Shown here: in pieces, positions 14,637-17,325 of the stretch
How positions within the stretch are numbered: the stretch's first letter is position 1
Layout: each line of letters starts with the position of its first letter
From: Rhodospirillales bacterium
GTDB taxonomy: Bacteria; Pseudomonadota; Alphaproteobacteria; Rhodospirillales; JADHTD01
Reading direction: 5' to 3'
Assembly (NCBI GenBank): GCA_016776525.1
Contig: JADHTD010000020.1
Location: forward strand, 1-17,325
DNA: 17,325 nucleotides
Position numbers and translations under genes: made by a program
Notes under the pieces: model-generated
The model's database searches: none
Seen by the model: only the letters and a program-made list of their open reading frames with translations
Told to the model about the DNA's origin: nothing

Positions 14637-14779
14637 CTCCCAGGCCGGAAAAATTGTTTAATTACCGACTCTTCCCCGGACAAGTTCGGAGTTAACTTTA
14701 TTTAAGCCTAAAAGACCGTCCTCAGCCCATCAAAAATATCCGTTGACGCAAACGGCCTGACCGACGAAGGTGCGCCCGC

Positions 14780-14821
14780 ATGAGGAAATGTATAGGCGTT
14801 TTACTACTCAGTGAGGGGTGA
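14780..14821 (+). CDS. Possible 13-aa leader peptide upstream of gap
   Basis: ATG at 14780 opens a 13-codon frame, MRKCIGVLLLSEG, closed by TGA at 14819-14821. GAAGGTG about 8 bases upstream could serve as a ribosome binding site. It includes three consecutive Leu codons, TTA CTA CTC; TTA and CTA are normally rare in GC-rich genomes. The stop lies inside the first arm of the hairpin at 14813-14856. A frame this short can arise by chance. Confidence 0.3.
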   Translation: MRKCIGVLLLSEG

Positions 14822-14856
14822 TTCCTACTCTAACGAAGGTGTCGGAACCTCCCCTT
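14813..14856 (+). promoter_or_regulatory. Hairpin in gap leader
   Basis: Arms at 14813-14825 and 14844-14856 pair over 13 positions with two mismatches (GAGGGG against CCCCTT, TTCC against GGAA) around an 18-base loop that holds the second ACGAAGGTG copy. There is no U tract after it, so it is not a simple terminator. It could be a regulatory leader fold. Confidence 0.4.
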
Positions 14857-14943
14857 AAGGGTGTTATCCCCGTATATTAGAATATGGTAATAAAACGGCG
14901 AGCAGAAAAACCATAGAAAGAATATTGCTTTTAGGAGGATTGC

Positions 14944-15951
14944 ATGGCGATTCGTGTTGGAATTAACGGTTTTGGCAGGATTGGCCGCCTGGCCTTCCGG
15001 GCCTTGTTGGAATCAGGCCGGGACGACATCGATGTCGTCGGCATCAATGATTTGGGTTCGGTCGATGCCAATGCCCATCTTTTGAAATATGACTCGGTCC
15101 ACGGCGTCTTGCCGATGGACGTCAAGGTCGACGGTGATTCCATGGATACCGGGCGTGGCGCCATCAAGGTAACCGCCGAACGCGATCCCACCGCCCTGCC
15201 CTGGGGCGACCTGGGCGTCGACGTCGTTTATGAATGCACCGGCATTTTTACTGCCCGGGACAAGGCCGCCCTGCACCTGGATGCCGGCGCCAAGAAAGTG
15301 CTGGTCTCGGCCCCGGCTTCGGGCGCCGACCTCACCGTTGTCTACGGCGTCAACCACGACCAATTGACCGCCGATCACAAGGTGGTCTCCAATGCATCGT
15401 GCACGACCAATTGCCTAGCCCCGGTTGCCGACGTCCTCAACAAGACGGTCGGCATCGAAAAGGGCTATATGACGACCATCCACTCCTTCACCGGCGACCA
15501 GCGTACCGTCGACACCCTGCACAGCGACATGCGCCGGGCTCGCGCCGCCTCTGTCTCGATGATCCCGGCGTCTACCGGAGCCGCCAAGGCGGTCGGGCTG
15601 GTGCTGCCGGAACTGGCCGGCAAGCTGGACGGTTCGGCGATCCGCGTGCCGACCCCCAATGTTTCCCTGGTCGACCTTTCCTTCGTCGCCGGTCGCAAGA
15701 CGACGGCCGATGAAATCAACGCCGCCCTCAAGGAAGCCGCCGACGGCCGCCTCAAGGGTGTTTTGGAATATGTCGAAGCGCCGTTGGTTTCCATCGACTT
15801 CAACCACAACCCGCACAGCTCGTCCTTTGACTCGACGCAGACGACGGTCATGGAAGGCACCTTCGTGCGGGTGGTTTCCTGGTACGACAATGAATGGGGT
15901 TTCTCCAACCGCATGTCGGATACCGCCGTGGTTTTTGCCAACGCCGGATAA
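14944..15951 (+). CDS. gap: Glyceraldehyde-3-phosphate dehydrogenase, type I
   Basis: GAPDH converts glyceraldehyde-3-phosphate to 1,3-bisphosphoglycerate with NAD(P) in glycolysis and gluconeogenesis. The 335-aa product has the Rossmann start RVGINGFGRIGRL, the active-site SCTTNC with Cys153, His180 in MTTIHSFTGDQ, the S-loop region DMRRARAASVSMIPASTGAA and the C-terminal WYDNEWGFSNR. Asp36 in GINDLG suggests preference for NAD over NADP. Length is normal. The ATG has an AGGAGG ribosome binding site 5 bases upstream. It is transcribed away from zapA after a long leader and ends at a strong terminator, so it is probably monocistronic. No transketolase or phosphoglycerate kinase gene adjoins it on the visible side. 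Confidence 0.98.
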   Translation: MAIRVGINGFGRIGRLAFRALLESGRDDIDVVGINDLGSVDANAHLLKYDSVHGVLPMDVKVDGDSMDTGRGAIKVTAERDPTALPWGDLGVDVVYECTGIFTARDKAALHLDAGAKKVLVSAPASGADLTVVYGVNHDQLTADHKVVSNASCTTNCLAPVADVLNKTVGIEKGYMTTIHSFTGDQRTVDTLHSDMRRARAASVSMIPASTGAAKAVGLVLPELAGKLDGSAIRVPTPNVSLVDLSFVAGRKTTADEINAALKEAADGRLKGVLEYVEAPLVSIDFNHNPHSSSFDSTQTTVMEGTFVRVVSWYDNEWGFSNRMSDTAVVFANAG

Positions 15952-15976
15952 CCGAAACACTCATACGCTTCAAACA

Positions 15977-16006
15977 AGCGGGGCCTTCGGGCCCCGCTTT
16001 TCTTTT
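15977..16006 (+). terminator. Intrinsic terminator after gap
   Basis: A perfect 9-bp stem, AGCGGGGCC (15977-15985) and GGCCCCGCT (15990-15998), closes on a TTCG tetraloop and is followed by TTTCTTTT. It starts 25 bases after the gap stop codon. Confidence 0.93.
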
Positions 16007-16038
16007 GGATCAGGGTCTCTTTATGGCAGGATGGGGCC

Positions 16039-16449
16039 ATGCATGCGCCGGTGATTATCATCCACACCATTGATCATGCCCGCACCGCCCTGGCGGCGGC
16101 GGCGGAGCAAGGCTGCAAAGTCGTCCTGCACAGCGCGCCGGGCGCTGTTGCCTACCTGGGGGCCACCGTTTTCCGTGATCTGGTCACTGAGGCAGCCAAG
16201 GAACATCCCGGCGTCGAGTATCTGGCCGTTCTCGATTGCGGCGATGAACCGGGACTGGCCATGGGCGCCATGCGCCACGGCATTGAGGCCGTCCGGCTGC
16301 ATGCCCGGCCGGAGATCCAGGACAAACTCGCCGATATCGCCACCCAACGGGGGGTCATCGTCTTCGACCATGACGGGCCCGTCCTCGACCTGCTCGACAT
16401 GGCGGACCCTCTGGCCGCCTGCCGGGCGTGGTTGCGTCCTCTGGACTGA
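16039..16449 (+). CDS. Hypothetical protein, 136 aa, between gap and thiE
   Basis: I do not recognise a named family. The 136-aa product looks cytoplasmic and alpha/beta: a strand-helix start (PVIIIHTIDHARTALAAAAEQG), KVVLHSAPGAVAYLGATVF, then EYLAVLDCGDEPGLAMGAMRHGIEAVRLHA, which has the strand-helix-strand rhythm of a TIM-barrel or phosphate-binding half unit, and GVIVFDHDGPVLDLLD near the end. There is no membrane segment or metal-site cluster. GCAGGA lies about 10 bases before the ATG. It is separated from gap by a terminator and from thiE by 18 bases, so co-transcription with thiE is likely. Codon bias matches the neighbours, which supports a real gene. Confidence 0.8.
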   Translation: MHAPVIIIHTIDHARTALAAAAEQGCKVVLHSAPGAVAYLGATVFRDLVTEAAKEHPGVEYLAVLDCGDEPGLAMGAMRHGIEAVRLHARPEIQDKLADIATQRGVIVFDHDGPVLDLLDMADPLAACRAWLRPLD

Positions 16450-16467
16450 GGCGTTAAATCTCTGGGT

Positions 16468-17100
16468 ATGAACGCACAGCCCTGCCGCCTCTACCTGATC
16501 ACGCCGCCGAAGCTGGACGCGGCCGCTTTCGCCGATACCCTGGCCCAAACCCTGGATGCCGGCGACGTCGCCTGCCTGCAATTGCGCTTGAAGGATAGCG
16601 ACGCCGACAGCCTGCGCCGGACCATCGACATCCTGCGCCCCGTTGCCCAGGAGCGTGACGTTGCCTTTATCCTCAATGACGATCCTATAATCGCCGCCGA
16701 AACGGGCTGTGACGGCGTGCATGTCGGCCAGCAGGACGCCCCCTACGCAGAGGCCCGCGCCGCCGTCGGGCCGGACGCCATTGTCGGCGTCACCTGTCAC
16801 GATTCCCGGCACCTGGCCATGGAGGCCGCCGAGGCCGGGGCCGATTACGTCGCCTTCGGGGCATTTTTTGCCACCGGCACCAAACAGCCGAAAGCCCGGA
16901 CCGAACCGGAAATCCTCAACTGGTGGTCGGAGATCATGACCGTTCCCTGTGTCGCCATCGGCGGCATCACCACAGGCAACGCCCGCCCCCTGGTTGAAGC
17001 CGGCGCCGATTTCCTGGCCGTGGTTGCCGGGGTTTGGGACCACGACCGAGGTCCGGCGGCGGCGGTACAGGCCTTCAACGAAATATTCCAGGCCGGCTGA
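16468..17100 (+). CDS. thiE: Thiamine-phosphate synthase family protein ThiE
   Basis: ThiE joins HMP-pyrophosphate and thiazole phosphate to form thiamine phosphate in a TIM barrel. The 210-aa product keeps most known active-site positions: Arg40 and Lys42 (CLQLRLKD), Asn70-Asp71 (FILNDDP), Asp90 (GVHVGQQDAP), Thr136, Thr138 and Lys139 (ATGTK), and the phosphate loop CVAIGGIT. The usual GxSxH serine is Thr109 (GVTCH), and the usual NDR is NDD. These changes are mild, so activity is likely but the protein is a divergent member. No other thiamine genes are near. The start lacks a strong ribosome binding site, so coupling with the 136-aa gene 18 bases upstream may matter. Confidence 0.88.
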   Translation: MNAQPCRLYLITPPKLDAAAFADTLAQTLDAGDVACLQLRLKDSDADSLRRTIDILRPVAQERDVAFILNDDPIIAAETGCDGVHVGQQDAPYAEARAAVGPDAIVGVTCHDSRHLAMEAAEAGADYVAFGAFFATGTKQPKARTEPEILNWWSEIMTVPCVAIGGITTGNARPLVEAGADFLAVVAGVWDHDRGPAAAVQAFNEIFQAG

Positions 17101-17201
17101 GCCCCTCTACATTTACCAGACAAGCCGTTGCCTAGTCGGAACCAACCTGATAGGTTCCGCGCCTCATACAAACACCCCTTTGAGACAACACGGTTAGAAC
17201 C
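17101..17201 (+). promoter_or_regulatory. thiE-efp intergenic region with possible efp promoter
   Basis: TTGCCT (17128-17133) and TAGGTT (17151-17156) are 17 bases apart and could form a weak sigma70 promoter for efp. A short inverted repeat, GGAACC (17138-17143) and GGTTCC (17153-17158), overlaps it. No good ribosome binding site precedes the efp ATG and no terminator follows thiE. Confidence 0.35.
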
Positions 17202-17325
17202 ATGAAAATCAATGGCAACGCCGTCCGCCCCGGCATGGTGATCGAACACCAGAACCGACTGTGGCGGGCCGTAAAAATCCAGCACACCCAGCCCGGCAAG
17301 GGCGGTGCCTACCTGCAGGTCGAAC
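17202..17325 (+). CDS. efp: Elongation factor P, 5' part only
   Basis: EF-P rescues ribosomes stalled at polyproline. The 41 visible codons read MKINGNAVRPGMVIEHQNRL and continue to the PGKGGAY loop, where the lysine (residue 33) is the one that carries the post-translational modification in many bacteria. This is the KOW-like N-terminal domain. The gene continues past the window edge. Proximity to thiE is seen in some alphaproteobacteria. Its Pro-rich targets would include TolA in this window, an inference from known EF-P function. Confidence 0.95.
   Translation, partial: MKINGNAVRPGMVIEHQNRLWRAVKIQHTQPGKGGAYLQVE

Larger units (their letters stand above)
14637..14943 (+). other. Long intergenic leader region upstream of gap
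   Basis: About 300 bases hold no normal gene. They contain an AT-rich stretch with GTTAAC and TTAA sites (14651-14712), a TTGACG without a suitable -10 (14743-14748), a possible leader peptide (14780-14821) and a hairpin (14813-14856). The 9-base repeat ACGAAGGTG occurs at 14764-14772 and 14833-14841. A weak promoter (TTAAGG 14855-14860, 17 bases, TAGAAT 14878-14883) is followed by the very strong AGGAGG ribosome binding site of gap at 14933-14938. Confidence 0.6.

Noticed and set aside
14691..14704. TTAA-N6-TTAA before gap as a CtrA binding site
   Set aside because: The CtrA consensus has a 7-base spacer. Here it is 6, and AT-rich sequence makes TTAA pairs common.
14743..14748. TTGACG as a -35 for gap
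   Set aside because: No acceptable -10 hexamer lies 16-19 bases downstream; the sequence there is GC-rich.
1..17325. Mobile element, toxin-antitoxin, defence system or CRISPR array
   Set aside because: No transposase, integrase, nuclease-defence gene, regularly spaced repeat array or terminal inverted repeats were found on reading both strands.

Overview
The window reads as a stretch of chromosome from a GC-rich alphaproteobacterium, most likely Rhodospirillales-like. This placement is inferred from gene order (yebC-ruvC-ruvA-ruvB-ybgC-tolQ-tolR-tolA-tolB-pal-ybgF-tilS, and zapA-6S RNA-5-FCL cyclo-ligase) and from protein character; no database search was possible. No rRNA, tRNA, IS element, prophage, CRISPR array or clear horizontally acquired island was seen.

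Positions 1 to about 9917 (all minus strand, so transcribed right to left) hold a dense block for DNA repair and envelope integrity. It starts with yebC, continues through the Holliday-junction genes ruvC, ruvA and ruvB (joined by 4-base stop/start overlaps), the thioesterase ybgC, and the Tol-Pal genes tolQ, tolR, tolA, tolB, pal and ybgF/cpoB. It ends with tilS, which runs off the left edge. Many junctions overlap or abut, which implies translational coupling. Only two larger gaps break the block. The tolB-pal gap is AT-rich, with an inverted repeat and a possible internal promoter. The pal-ybgF gap carries a strong hairpin that may be a terminator or attenuator.

Positions 10123 to 13777 (minus strand) hold a YmdB-like metallophosphoesterase, a 581-aa CocE/NonD-type alpha/beta hydrolase, an unrecognised 131-aa protein and 5-formyltetrahydrofolate cyclo-ligase. 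The hydrolase and the unknown protein look like lineage-specific passengers between housekeeping genes. Positions 13814 to 14572 hold a 6S RNA, zapA and a small coiled-coil protein, expressed from a good sigma70-like promoter at 14607-14636.

Transcription then diverges. On the plus strand lie gap (GAPDH) with a long structured leader and a textbook terminator, an unrecognised 136-aa protein, a ThiE-type thiamine-phosphate synthase, and the start of efp at the right edge. The gap leader contains a possible 13-codon peptide with three consecutive Leu codons, followed by a hairpin.

Most of the window is ordinary conserved core genome. The parts most worth a second look are the gap leader, the two unrecognised small proteins, the atypical hydrolase, and the regulatory elements on either side of pal. 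I did not find convincing evidence of a wholly new system.
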